From NCBI RefSeq assembly GCF_010093535.1, contig NW_022985180.1, positions 503,748 to 567,747 on the forward strand: a DNA stretch of 64,000 nt, in the 5' to 3' direction. Positions 12,196 to 22,464 of this stretch are shown here, piece after piece. The position numbers and the translations under genes were made by a program. The notes below the pieces were generated by a model that saw only the letters and a program-made list of their open reading frames with translations, did no database searches and was not told where the DNA came from. Numbering within the stretch: position 1 is the stretch's first letter; each line of letters starts with the position of its first letter. The DNA is from Lindgomyces ingoldianus. Lineage: Eukaryota; Ascomycota; Dothideomycetes; Pleosporales; Lindgomycetaceae.

Positions 12196-13173
12196 TACTA
12201 TCCTATGCTGCGATGGGATGGGGTTACTTGAGTTTGGTATGAATTTCGCTTCTTCGACCCCTTCTGCTGGGGGTCTTGCGACTGGTTCTCGCACTTCAGC
12301 AATACTTTGATACCAGGCTTGGTTTGATTTGATGGAATTGTGACTGACAACACTTTATCTGACATTGGCGTTTCTTGAAGGCAAGGGCAGGAGTGTCGAT
12401 GGCATCGATCAAATGGATTCCTATCTACGCTTTTCTTTCCTTCCTTCTGCTTCAGCTTCAGCGGCATTGTATCATGCATCCAAGATGAATGCATCTGTTA
12501 TGCAAACAACTTTTTTCACTTTCATTTCTCAACACTGCACAGCATTTTGGCGGATAGCTTGGCTTAGATTGCAGCTCTTGTCTGTATGTAGATCCAATAA
12601 AGATCAAGATTGATGTAAGACTAGCAAATCATGATTCTAGTGTCTCTTCGAGAGTATACCCGTAGAAAACTTTATGTTCAGAAACATTAATCGAGATAGA
12701 AATTTCATTCATATGCATGTTTTAAATCATCCATCACATCACTCCCTAGTGAGGAATATTTGCGAAACGCATTCCGCGTTTGGGATAGACTGGGATATAC
12801 CTGAAGAGATAGCTGGATATGCCCGCGTTTCCAATGAGGGTGCTGTAGTCCTGCACATCGTCGAACACTCACAGTTTGGCGAGCCTAGTATTAGAGTATA
12901 CATTTGTATTATCATAACAGCGATACCGAAAACTCCCTAGTGTCTGACTAAAACCCCAGGACCGAGAATATTATGCAAAGATACAAGATGAATTAGTGTA
13001 GTATATTAAAGCAACAAAACACACTAGTTTCATACAGTTCCATGCAACGCAGTTATCCATCTATAACCCATCTCTAAGAAATCAAACATCTCCCCCTCCA
13101 AGACCCCTTCCTGTCGTCCGCTCCCTCCTCGCTCTTCCCCGAGCAAGCCCCATTACAAACATGCATCTCCGTC
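12196..13173. other. convergent intergenic region
   Basis: About 980 bp between the 3' ends of the BTB gene (+) and the OSGIN-like gene (-). It should hold both 3' untranslated regions and polyadenylation sites. Short open frames here (for example 12,674-12,940) show no domain. No RNA gene or repeat seen. Confidence 0.4.
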
Positions 13174-14912
13174 TCACGCGTCCGGCGGTTTCAGCGGCCC
13201 CAAGCCCCCAGCCCACCACCCGGAGTCCTGCCAACATCTATTCTCAGCATTCGTGACCTCAACCGCACGAGCCAGTTTCCGGCGATCGAGATGCAGGTCG
13301 GCGTGTCCGTTGGCTGCTAGAAGCATTGGGCTTGAGGCGGTTGATGCTGATGGGGAAGGTGAGGTTGAGATGCGGTCTGAACGCGCAGACGGAGAGGGGG
13401 AGCGTGTTGATGGAGTTGGGGTTGGGGCTGGAGTTGAAGAAGGGGAGAAGTTGGAGGCGATTTTTCCGAGAATGTGGCCGGCAGCGAAAGCGCATCCACC
13501 AACGGCGTGGCGGATTAGCGAGTCCCCGGCTAGACTGCCGATGACGAAAATGTTGCGTGCGACTTCGAGGGAAGATTCAGTTTTAGCTCGGAGGGTACGG
13601 CCGGATATTAGGGTGGAGGAGGAGACTTCTTCGAGCGCGGTTCCGAGAATCTCGGAGCGCAGTTCTGGGGAGAGGTAGTCCAGGGAGCCTCGTCGACCAA
13701 CTACGTACTCCAAACCTCCGACTAAGCGGGTAACAGTATTCCCAGACGCAAGGCGAATAGTGGCAGTTACTGAGGGGGCCCCTTCAAGACGAGAGACGGA
13801 CAGTATTTCTGCATTTGGGAGTCCTTCATAGTGAGAAGTCCAGTCTCGGCTAGAAAAGAAGGGGTTTGACTTTCGCCGGAGCATGGAGGATCTAATCGAG
13901 AGAGCCTTGGTGGATGCGATTGCAGCCAGCTTCATCTGCCGGTATACAGTCGCATATTCCGGGTATGCAGTATGATGGCAACCACGAAGCGGAGATGGCC
14001 GGGTATCAGGTGCCCACTGGAATATATGGATTATCTTGCGTGTTGGTGGCGCAGATATGATGGTATCAGCGGCAGAGAATCCAGAGCCAATCACGAGCAG
14101 GGGCTCATGTGCCGAGTCTATATCCGCAATCGGCAAGAGTAGAGGCGGTGGTGGGATGTTGACTGTGAAGATGCCGGAGGCTAGAACCAGGTGCTTGCAG
14201 CGTATCCCTAGAGATCCGACAATGAAGCCATCCACAGTCCTAGAAACATTATCGACCTTTACACCTGTGTGGATGGCATCCGATATCCCCACAGTTTCCG
14301 GATACATTTTCAAGTAGTTCGCAACTTCCGTCCTCGAAGGCCTCACAAAGTCGCATTGTTCTTGCTTCTTACTCTTGCCCATATATTCAGAGTACGAGTA
14401 CCCAGGAAGAGACAACATCTCCGCATAGCTTAAGGTTCCAATTTCCGCGCTCACTGAAACGGGGTTCTCCCCCCATTGCCCACCAGGTTGTGACGTTGCG
14501 CCAACCGCAAGATGGGGTACGGCCTTGTCAGGTTCATACCGCCATTCGATGCATGACTGAGGGTTTAATTCAGTGTCTGCATTTGGTCTAATCAGGGTAT
14601 CCAGTAACGTATTGACCGGAAGCGCTTGTGTCGAGTACCGCAATGAGGAGAGAAAGTGATCATATAGGTCAGGGGTAAGGTCCAACAAGTTTGGTTTTTT
14701 TGTAAGCTTCAGGTCTAAAAGGGCATCGTGATGGCCCCCAACATAGTAGGGAATGTGGCCGTGAAGGATGTAGGAGAGAATGAGTGCAGAGGGTCCATTG
14801 CCTGTTGATTTATAAGCTGTCGTTTTAGTGCCGAGAAACCGAAAATGGTCTTGATCAGTGACAGCCTACCTATGATGAGGGTATCCACATAACGTGGGAG
14901 ATGATGAGCCAT
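13174..14912 (-). CDS. OSGIN-like FAD/NAD(P)-binding protein
   Basis: Two exons, 14912-14870 and 14801-13174, with a 68-bp intron, giving 556 aa. Exon 1 is only 14 codons and supplies the first strand of the Rossmann fold; the splice completes DTLIIGNGPSALIL (10-23), the dinucleotide-binding loop. Without it the ORF would start at an internal Met and lose the cofactor site. Further landmarks are PGGQWGE, a second glycine motif IGSGFSAADTI (about 252-262), VVGRRGSLDYL and a C-terminal FVIGSLAGDSLIRHAVGGCAFAA block. This architecture matches oxidative stress-induced growth inhibitor (OSGIN1/2) proteins, predicted flavin monooxygenase-like oxidoreductases; the substrate is unknown. The last 80 residues hold a Ser/Pro/Thr-rich stretch. 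An antisense open frame at 13,253-13,678 is a shadow. Confidence 0.87.
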
Positions 14913-15458
14913 GGAAGGCCTCTGGTATCTGCAGCTGCCATGAAGAAGGTCGGTGCAAGGGAAAGGCTTAGGTTTTGTATTGTCAAAGAATTATCATGAC
15001 GGTGGTCGAGTCCGCCCGCGCTAACGTTGCAAGCGGATCCCGTGTCGGGCACAAGCAGGCGTCATCTCGCCAATGGTGGGGCACGTTGCCGGTCTCGCTT
15101 TCCTGTTTCGGGCACTGCTTATTCATTGGCATTCACTCCAGAGCATTTTGCTTTTGCGGCAGGGCGTACCTATCTCGCACACTCGAAGTATGGGGAAATG
15201 GACCAGTTCATTACCAGACTAATCATCTTAGCCATACAGTGAATGGAGACCCGAGATAGCATTTGGTATCTACCTTCAAAAAGAGTCCCAGGTATCGAGT
15301 CGCCGCCGAAAATTGTACACTAAAGAAAGAGCCAAGGCTTCGGCTTCTGAGCCCAAATCACCATATGTCCGATCCTTCTCCGCATGACTTGTCCTCAAAT
15401 GCACTTTAGGCAGTATGGACGCAATAAAGAACATACAAGTCTTATCGCTCTCCAGCGC
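14913..15458. promoter_or_regulatory. upstream region of the OSGIN-like gene
   Basis: About 545 bp between the start codon of the OSGIN-like gene and the stop codon of the VHS-GAT gene, both on the minus strand. It should hold the promoter of the former and the 3' end of the latter. Nothing else recognised. Confidence 0.35.
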
Positions 15459-17142
15459 CTAGTATCTGTATGTGACAGTGCCTCTCTCCGCGATAGGCGA
15501 CACATCGCTGTCTCGCTGCGGCCTCCGCGCTTGCTCCGGCGTTCTTGGTCCGTTGCTGACCGGGTAGTCACGTGCATATTCTTCCTCTTCTGTCAACGTT
15601 CCTTGTCCAGCACCGTGCATCGTGAGGTTGTTGCTCGAGCTCTGCTGTTGGCCTGGGTACGAGGGTGTTGATGGGTAGCCGGGATTGTACGAATTTGGCG
15701 AGCCTGTGTGGGGACCCAGGTTGCTCGGGGGTGAATTATCTGCGTCTGAGGCTCGGCGTGGCGGCGGAGGCGGCGGGCCAGATGGTGCTACATAGGTTGG
15801 AGAATGGTGGTCCGCGAATGGGTTCTCGTCCTCAGCTTCTGTTCGCCGGCGGGTTGGGCCAGCTTGGAGAGATGGTGGCAAGGGAAGATCGCCCTTGTCC
15901 TTGGAGCCAACGTCAAGAGGGGGTAGGAGAGGCACTTCGCTGCGAAGAGTCTGCGGTGGAAGCTGTGGGACTGGTGCAACAATCGGGGTGTACGTATTGC
16001 TTGGGGGAGGGATTGGTGGTGTAGGATTGGTGGTGTTGGCTGTTAAGACTGGGGGAGACGGCGATGGGCCCTGCAGGCGGCGAGCTTGAAGGACGGCACG
16101 CTGGTGCTTTGATGCGGCAAGGGAGAGCTGCTCGTTCGTCTCGATCAGCGTGAGCATCGTGTCGTCATCTGGAGGCGGGTTGTCACAATTGATGTAGCCT
16201 TGAATGCTGCGCTGCGCCGCCATGCAACGCTCTGAGAATTCCTTCACAAGATCATTGCCCAGGAGCTCGTTCGGTGGTGTCGACTGCACGAGTTGCAGGA
16301 GGAGCTTTGCAGAAGTGCGCGCCTCTTCGATGCGTCCCACCAGCTCCACTGGAGCTGGCAGGCCACGCCCCCCCGATCTTCCTCCGCCTTGGCTAAAGCC
16401 TCCTGGTAGTTGGGCGTCGCCTTGCCATGGAGGTGCGTTCATGGTCCGTGGGCCGAATTGCTTCGCTGCATTGGCCATCAGCGTCTTCTCTTTTCTCCAC
16501 ATTGCGAACAGCGTGTTCAGGTTGGTATCGTATGCTTTCTCCCGTTCCAGTGCATCCAGCGTCTCTCTTAGTATCTGCGCCACGCTAGGGTCTTGTCCAT
16601 TTCGTAACAAGTGCTTCACCGTGTCGGAGAAGTGCTTGTCCAGGTTCTTGGTGAATGACTGTCCAGGATTGTCCGCCAAGATGCGAATGATCATGATTGC
16701 ATTGTACTGGACGTGGGGTCGCGAGTAGTTCTCCTTGGAGAGAAACTTGCGTATCTGCGCCGCGGCCGCCGCCGCCGCGGAGGGACTTGCGACGGCGGCT
16801 TCGACGATGGTCGGGAGGTGGAGTACTTCTTCGCCCTGGAATATGTTAGACGAGTAGGATTGCGGTTTATGTGGGGGGCGTACAGAGTTCGCAGCGCCGG
16901 ACTCGCAGAAGAGTCTCTGTCACCCGATCAGCTTCAATTCGGCGGAGGGCAGCAACCAGAGTCCTACCACTCCTCGTGCAGCATTGGCTTCTGGTGTGTC
17001 GGCATCGGGGGCAGGTTCGACCTCGGCAGCTACGCCGGTGCTATTAGCTGAGGGTTGCGACCGCGTTTTCTGGGTCCTGCTCACTGGTGTTGGACCGTTT
17101 GATCAGGCTCCCCAAATTTGTAAACCGCTTCTTCATGACCAT
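15459..17142 (-). CDS. VHS-GAT domain trafficking adaptor
   Basis: Four exons: 17142-17085, 17029-16968, 16916-16884 and 16835-15459, giving 509 aa. Introns are 55, 51 and 48 bp; the last has a GTCTAAC branch. Exon 3 is just 33 bp and encodes RLFCESGAANS. The protein starts MVMKKRFTNLGSLIKR. A VHS-like superhelix (about 30-165) includes EEVLHLP, QIRKFLSKENYSRPHVQYN, IRILADNPGQ and MWRKEK. A GAT three-helix domain follows (about 213-303, PVELVGRIEEARTSAKLL to HQRAVLQARR), then a long Pro-rich tail with repeated PPLP-type motifs. VHS-GAT proteins bind ubiquitinated cargo and Arf-type GTPases at endosomes or Golgi, and the Pro-rich tail could bind SH3 domains. It resembles the fungal Lsb5/GGA group without a GAE domain. 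The exact orthologue is not assigned. Confidence 0.86.
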
Positions 17143-18472
17143 GGTGGCTGCCTTCCTGGGTTGCGGGGCAGACGCGCCGCGGGGATAGCTGAGGAAGAAG
17201 ATCTGCCAACAGGCAAGGGCTGGTGCAGTTTGTTGTGGCCGCAAACACTGTCGAATAGCGAGGGGGAGGTGAAACGTTTAAAAAGGCGTGTTCATTTCGA
17301 AATCGGTCGACGTGATGCTGGTACAGGGCATCAGATCCTCCGCACGGACTGTCCACTCTGCACAGCCCCGAGGCAGGCCCACAAGAGGATAACAAAGAAC
17401 GTCGTCAACTGCCGCGTGGATTACAATGGCTGCGCTTGGGTGTGGCGACTCTCTGTTCTCATTTGCTTCTTTAGCTCTGGTCACTCTTCAGTCTACTGGA
17501 AAAACAGAGCAGCACACGCGTTCGACGAACGGCCATCTTGGGTCTGAAGAGCCAATCAGCGGCGAGCTGGGACCATCCGCTTTGGGCGATATACAGAGCA
17601 AACCTGGGGATACTCCGTAACAGACTTTTCTTACCGATCGACAGGCATATCTCTCAGGTTTATTTCGAAGATAGATCCAGGCGAGTAGCGACCCCACTCC
17701 TTCATGGGAGCCTCATTTGCGGTGCCGTTGCCTCCAATCCTGGAGGTAAGGCAAGAAGCTCAGGCTCTCGTCACTAGTGCCCATATTGAAGTTCCAGCCA
17801 CTTGGATCAAAGAGCGAACCCTGTTTCGCGATGCCCGCAGCTTGCGCTGGCTACTTGCACCTTCGGAGATTGACTTCGACCCCAGACGCAGAGTAATTAT
17901 ATTCTTTGCATTCAGAGAACAAGGAGAGAGGAGGTATTAGTTAGGACTTGATGGGACGAATGACTAAGCATGTCAGGGTCTTCTTAGTTAACTAATGGGT
18001 GGAGGACTTCATCCTCGCAGGCATTTTTGTGACTCCACACAAGTCAAAGATGCCAAGTGTACCCTCTAGTGTCCGTTCCATGCACCAACACGCAGCGCTC
18101 ATCCGAGGCTTGGATTCCAAGGCTTGGATGCATTCTCGAGGCCAGGTCAGTTTGCGCGCATTTGAAGAGGAAAGGCATATGATACGTACATATGTGTCAC
18201 GAGGTTGGGCTGTTGGCGTCAAAGCTTGGCGGGGAATCACCCTTCCCCTCCCCCCCCGGCAAGCCACTGCCTCAGCTTAGCCACCTAAATGGCTTGTCAG
18301 TCGTCATTGCTGGCCATGCGCCTCAGGCTGGAGAACACGCCTTGACGCTGACCTGCTCACGATGCTTTTTCCCTCCAGGAATACATCTCGTGCAGAATTT
18401 CCCCCTCCTGACTCCCTACCACCTTAGACATCCACTAAACACACTTCCTCCTCCTCAACTCAGCTATTCAAA
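17143..18472. promoter_or_regulatory. divergent intergenic region (VHS-GAT / App1-like)
   Basis: About 1.33 kb between divergent start codons. Short open frames on both strands show no domain and no sensible splice joins. The last 100 bp before 18,473 are C/T- and CAA-rich like a typical fungal leader. No RNA gene or repeat seen. Confidence 0.4.
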
Positions 18473-19717
18473 ATGGCACCTGAGTCCGCGAGCGCCATGG
18501 CGGGCCAGGCCAGACAGCGCTTTCAAGAGACTGAAGAAGATCGCATTACTCGAGAATCTGGAAAGTTCCCTGACTTTGAGAAAACTATGCCTGCCCTCAT
18601 GCACCGGTTCCAATTCTCCCTCAAGGATAACCTGTCTTCCTACCTTGGATCGCACAACCCCTTCTACAAATACGTCGACCCGGAGAAGGATCTCGTATGG
18701 CTATTCGACAGTACCGGTTACAAGGACCGACTGGGGCTGTGGAGCACCGAGGTTGTTGCGGCATACTTTGTGAAGAACAGCGGCAAAGACTTGGGAGAAG
18801 TCGTCGCGTGGATCAGCGAGCAGGTTGGGCTTGCAGACGATGACCAGGCAAAGGCTACCATTGCCAAGAGGGTTCAGCCTCTCCTGGACTCGATTCTCCC
18901 AGCCCACGCTGTGAAGATCGAGCTGCAGGGCGTTCCGACACAACTTGGCCCCAGCGGCCGAGATGGCATCAGCACCGATTCTTTGACTATCCCTGGACAG
19001 AACATTTTCCATGTCGACAAGAAAGAGGGCCAAGTCGCCAACGCGAAGCCAATCAACGTCGATGGAATGGCCATGAGAATCAACCTTGTGACTCCAACTG
19101 GATGGGCCATCATCAGCGACATCGACGATACCATTAAGAAGACCCTGACCTCTTCGCCCATTGGTATCCTGAAAACAACCTTCACCGATGAGCCAGAGCC
19201 GATCCAAGGCATGCCCGAGTTCTACAAGCACATCGCTCAGACGCTCAACAACCCACCTTTCTGGTATCTCTCTGCCTCGCCCTACAATTTATATCCCTTC
19301 CTACGCGAGTTTAGGGATGCTTATTACCCTGCTGGAACTATGGTCTTGCGCGATGCGTCCTGGATGAATCTCGCTGGATTTCTGGAAAACCTCACGCGAG
19401 GAACGCAAGCATACAAGGTGGGAGCCATGCAAAAGATCCACGCATCCTTCCCCAAGCGCAAGTTCATATGCATTGGGGACAGCACCCAATCTGATCCCGA
19501 GGCATACGGCGAAATGTATCGCAAGTACTCCAAGTGGATCGGTGCGATCTATATTCGGAAGGTTACTGGAGTCTCGGAGATGGATGAGGACAAGAAGAAT
19601 GATCCAGAGAGGTTCGAGAAGGCCTTCAAAGACGTACCAAATAATATCTGGTGCGTCTTTGAAGATCCAAAGGAATTGTATTCCAAAGTAGAGGCACTTC
19701 AGCGTGTGGGCTCATAG
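18473..19717 (+). CDS. App1-type phosphatidate phosphatase (DUF2183 catalytic domain)
   Basis: Intronless, 414 aa from an ATG in good context after a CT-rich leader. The catalytic HAD-type motif D-x-D-x-T is intact at D216-I-D218-D219-T220, within WAIISDIDDTIKKT. Family landmarks follow: FWYLSASPYNLYPFLREF (about 263-280), Y-x-VGAMQKI, and FICIGDSTQSDPEAYGE (about 331-347), whose GDS..DPE supplies the second acidic cluster. In yeast App1 this domain dephosphorylates phosphatidic acid to diacylglycerol and works with actin-patch proteins during endocytosis. This protein lacks the long Pro-rich tail of yeast App1. The N-terminal 200 residues are conserved-looking but carry no motif I can name. 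The catalytic domain call is strong; the in vivo role is inferred. Confidence 0.88.
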   Translation: MAPESASAMAGQARQRFQETEEDRITRESGKFPDFEKTMPALMHRFQFSLKDNLSSYLGSHNPFYKYVDPEKDLVWLFDSTGYKDRLGLWSTEVVAAYFVKNSGKDLGEVVAWISEQVGLADDDQAKATIAKRVQPLLDSILPAHAVKIELQGVPTQLGPSGRDGISTDSLTIPGQNIFHVDKKEGQVANAKPINVDGMAMRINLVTPTGWAIISDIDDTIKKTLTSSPIGILKTTFTDEPEPIQGMPEFYKHIAQTLNNPPFWYLSASPYNLYPFLREFRDAYYPAGTMVLRDASWMNLAGFLENLTRGTQAYKVGAMQKIHASFPKRKFICIGDSTQSDPEAYGEMYRKYSKWIGAIYIRKVTGVSEMDEDKKNDPERFEKAFKDVPNNIWCVFEDPKELYSKVEALQRVGS

Positions 19718-20038
19718 AATTGATAAGACGCGGATTGACTTTTTACTTCATTATTTGACTGGGCAGATGATATCAGCGTTTGTTAACTTGAGGTGGTTAT
19801 ATAGTGCCAGGCATATCTTGTCCCTCAGTAATGATTCCTGTGGCTTCACAAGACGACCTTGGCGTGTGAAGATGCAGGTGATGTCCGCTCCTGGATTCCA
19901 CCTTGACTGCCACATCTAAACCACGTCTACTCAAGCTCCCCCCTTCATAAAGTCCCCCGCTTTTCATTATCTCCGGACTCCACCACCACCAAACAATTAT
20001 TTTCCTTCAACTCTATCCAAGTAGCAGTTGCCTTCAGA

Positions 20039-20290
20039 ATGCATCCACTCACTTCTTTCCTGCTGGTGGCTACCATCTTGGGCCTCACATTGGCCACTCT
20101 CACCGATGCCTCACCTGCTCAGCCAACGGTACTGACTACAGCCAATGGGCAGTACGGAGGACTACGAGCCCGGCCAGAGGAAACTCTTCTCGCTTATTCT
20201 CCACACTGTTTCCCCCTTGAATCCACCTTATCCCCAAAACTCGTCAAATACTTGTGGGCTCACCCCCCAATACTTCCCAACCCCCCTTAG
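20039..20290 (+). CDS. possible small secreted protein (exon structure unresolved)
   Basis: An ATG after a pyrimidine/CAA-rich leader opens an 83-codon frame. The first 25 residues have a textbook signal peptide: short N-region, Leu-rich core (FLLVATILGLTLATL), then a small-residue cleavage region (DASPA). After about residue 40 the translation becomes Pro/Leu-rich and unconvincing, so the real gene may splice to a downstream exon. One candidate frame at about 20,485-20,625 (basic, ARQE-containing) follows a plausible branch and acceptor, but I could not prove a join. No cysteine pattern or domain is visible. It could also be a chance signal-like frame. Confidence 0.3.
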   Translation: MHPLTSFLLVATILGLTLATLTDASPAQPTVLTTANGQYGGLRARPEETLLAYSPHCFPLESTLSPKLVKYLWAHPPILPNPP

Positions 20291-20943
20291 CCATATCCAT
20301 CGAAGTCTATGTATCCCAATATCCACACTCCATGCACCTACGCTCCAAATCCCATTCTTCCCCTTCCTCCTCATCAACTCTCAAACCTAGTCTCTCTTCG
20401 GGTGCACCCCTCTCCCCAGCTCCAATTTCGCCGCGTTCAGCACTGGCCTTGTTGATATCTTTTTTCATTAACTTGTATGAGGTTAAGGCATTAGTGGGAG
20501 GTAGGGCTAGACAGGAAGCTTTCGCTGACGGGCCCCGGGCGAGGCAGGAGATGGCGCATTTAGCTGGGGATGTGTGGTATGTGGGGAGGGGATATGGGGG
20601 GATTTTATTTTTTTGGTGGAATTGATGAGGCAGAGAGCGGAAGGGGGCGGTAGTGTTGGAGTATGATATGGGAACAGCGTTTTTGGTTGAATGTGATTGC
20701 TGAGGGTGAGGAGGCTGGAGGTGGATTGCGAGGGATAAGTGTGTCTTTCCTCCTCCGTACCTCAAGATCATGGGCAGACCTGTTGGATGTGTCACTTTGC
20801 TAGTTTTGCTGGCTGTTATTTTCTGGGGTACTATTTGAGTCCTATATCATGAATGGTTCATAAGAGGTAGTGATCGATGTGTAGATCCCTAACAAACACT
20901 AATATACAATGGAAACTATCCTGTGCCTATTTCTAGCAACCTC
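20291..20943. other. intergenic / unresolved 3' region
   Basis: Between the candidate secreted-protein frame and the stop codon of the DUF3445 gene. A 162-codon minus-strand frame at 20,307-20,795 is low-complexity and shows no domain. Nothing further supported. Confidence 0.3.
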
Positions 20944-22260
20944 TCAATCCTCATCCTCCTCAATCCTAGTCAACGTCCCAATCTCGGACCCTAAGTCCAC
21001 ATCCTCCAGCACAGCCACCCGCTTCCCCTCACAAAACCCAACAACCGCCCTACCCCAAAGCTCTCTCCCCTTAAACGCCGCAATCCCCTCCGGCCACGAC
21101 TTAATCTCCTCACAAGGTTCTTCCGCCCCTCCTTTGGCAAGTCCGTCAAACTCTGCACCGACGTTTTGACCGTGAGGGCAACCGTGTTAGATTTAGGAAG
21201 CTGACGGAATATCTGTCGTTCGCGGCGGATGATGATGTCTTGTGGGTGAAGGTTCCAGATGTTTCCGGGGAAGAAGTCTTTACCTGCTTGGATGAAGAGG
21301 AGTTCTTCGAGGGGGCGAGAGTCGGGGTCGGTTTGGATGAAAAAAGTGGAGCACTCTAAACAGGTTTTTGAGGTTAGGCGGCTGAAGTAACTGTTGTTGG
21401 GGATACATGTTAGCCAAGGCTTGGGAATAGGCAGTCATACAGTATGAAGCTTACTGTTCGACGGGCTGTAATAGCTTGCTTTTCCACTCGTTTATCGGGC
21501 CGTGGAGGTTGAAAATGGATTTTCCGATACGGCAGGAGAGACGCCAACCTGCTGGAAAGGCAGTGGCACTCGCAATCCTTGATTGGATTTTTTAGCAGGC
21601 TGTCTAACTCTAGGTAGGCGTTTGGTAGATGTCAGCCTACAGGTAATGCATCCCACTGAACTCACTCTTCCTCAAGATATTAAAATCCTCCATTGCAAGC
21701 CTCGCACACATTTCCAACAGATGAACGTCATACGGTGGATCCAACCTCAGTTCCTCCTTTACAACCTTATTCCTAATCTTCCTGACACCCGCTCTTTTAA
21801 CAACATCGTAGTACTTCGGATATTTATCCAGCCAGAAGCCCACAACCTCCTGCATCAACTCTTTACAAGCATCCTCCGCCTCTGGCAATACTTTAATAAC
21901 CTCCGCTTGTTTTGTCTCCAGCAAATACTTCTTCGCATTGTAGAACTCGCGGTATGTCTCATCAACAATAAGCCACTCCTCCATACCCAACTTCCTCAGC
22001 CCCAAAGTCATATAATCCCCAGGGTTCTCCCTAAACCTCGGCCTCGGATACGTTTCCTCCTCTGGCATCGCCAGCGACCGTGCAACCAGCTCCTCATCTG
22101 CGTACGGAATATCCGGGAAATTCCTACCATCGCCACAATCATCTTGTTCAAACGTCGGTAGCCTCGCTATTCTTGCTTGCTCCGCTGCTGCTGCCCGAGA
22201 AACTAGATCAGCGAGGTCTCCGATACCAGGGCCAGGGTTCCCAACCGTACGTACTACGAG
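20944..22260 (-). CDS. DUF3445 / heme-dependent oxidative N-demethylase-like, 5'-incomplete and frameshifted
   Basis: Three minus-strand exon blocks: 22260-21641, 21577-21455 and 21390-20944, joined by introns of 63 and 64 bp; the second has a GGCTAAC branch. Motifs fit DUF3445 proteins: GLRKLGMEEWLIVDETY, VLPEAEDACKEL, ARLAMEDFNIL, then across intron 1 YLIASATAFPAGWRL, KSIFNLHGPINEW, and in the last exon WNLHPQDIIIRRERQ and VALTVKT. Members form a heme-containing enzyme that oxidatively removes N-methyl groups. Two defects: (1) near 21,126-21,129 a run of four C (G on the coding strand) puts the conserved C-terminus (SWPEGIAAFKG, about 50 more residues) in the next frame, and one extra base there would restore it; (2) an in-frame stop at 22,261 closes the frame upstream and no ATG occurs before 22,068, so the 5' end is missing or in an exon I cannot find. 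The AT-rich block begins about 100 bp further on. Confidence 0.72.
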
Positions 22261-22464
22261 TCATAGTATACGACCCGTAACAGTCACGTGAGCCGTTGAA
22301 ACGTAGGAGAGATATGAGTTGTAACATATGACTGGAGGAGCGCCCATTACAGACTGTAGTACGTCTTAAAAAGGCAACTTTTCCTACTAAAATAAGACCT
22401 AATTAGACACATGTAAAATTATGTTAAAAGCATATTTAAAGTTACATTTTTAGATTAATAATTA
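22261..22464. other. boundary between gene-rich DNA and AT-rich RIPed block
   Basis: Composition changes over about 100 bp. Up to about 22,370 the sequence is mixed; beyond it is AT-rich with TpA everywhere and long frames vanish. No transposon end coincides exactly with the change; the first recognisable end is at 22,465. Confidence 0.5.

Noticed and set aside
13253..13678. 141-codon antisense frame inside the OSGIN-like gene
   Set aside because: It mirrors a GC-rich coding stretch whose sense strand carries family motifs; no domain of its own.
17044..17100. Apparent frameshift after the first exon of the VHS-GAT gene
   Set aside because: A 55-bp GT-AG intron (17,084-17,030) with a good GTGAGC donor restores the frame, so no frameshift is needed.
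20307..20795. 162-codon minus-strand frame
   Set aside because: Low complexity, no domain and no splice partners; could not be supported as a gene.
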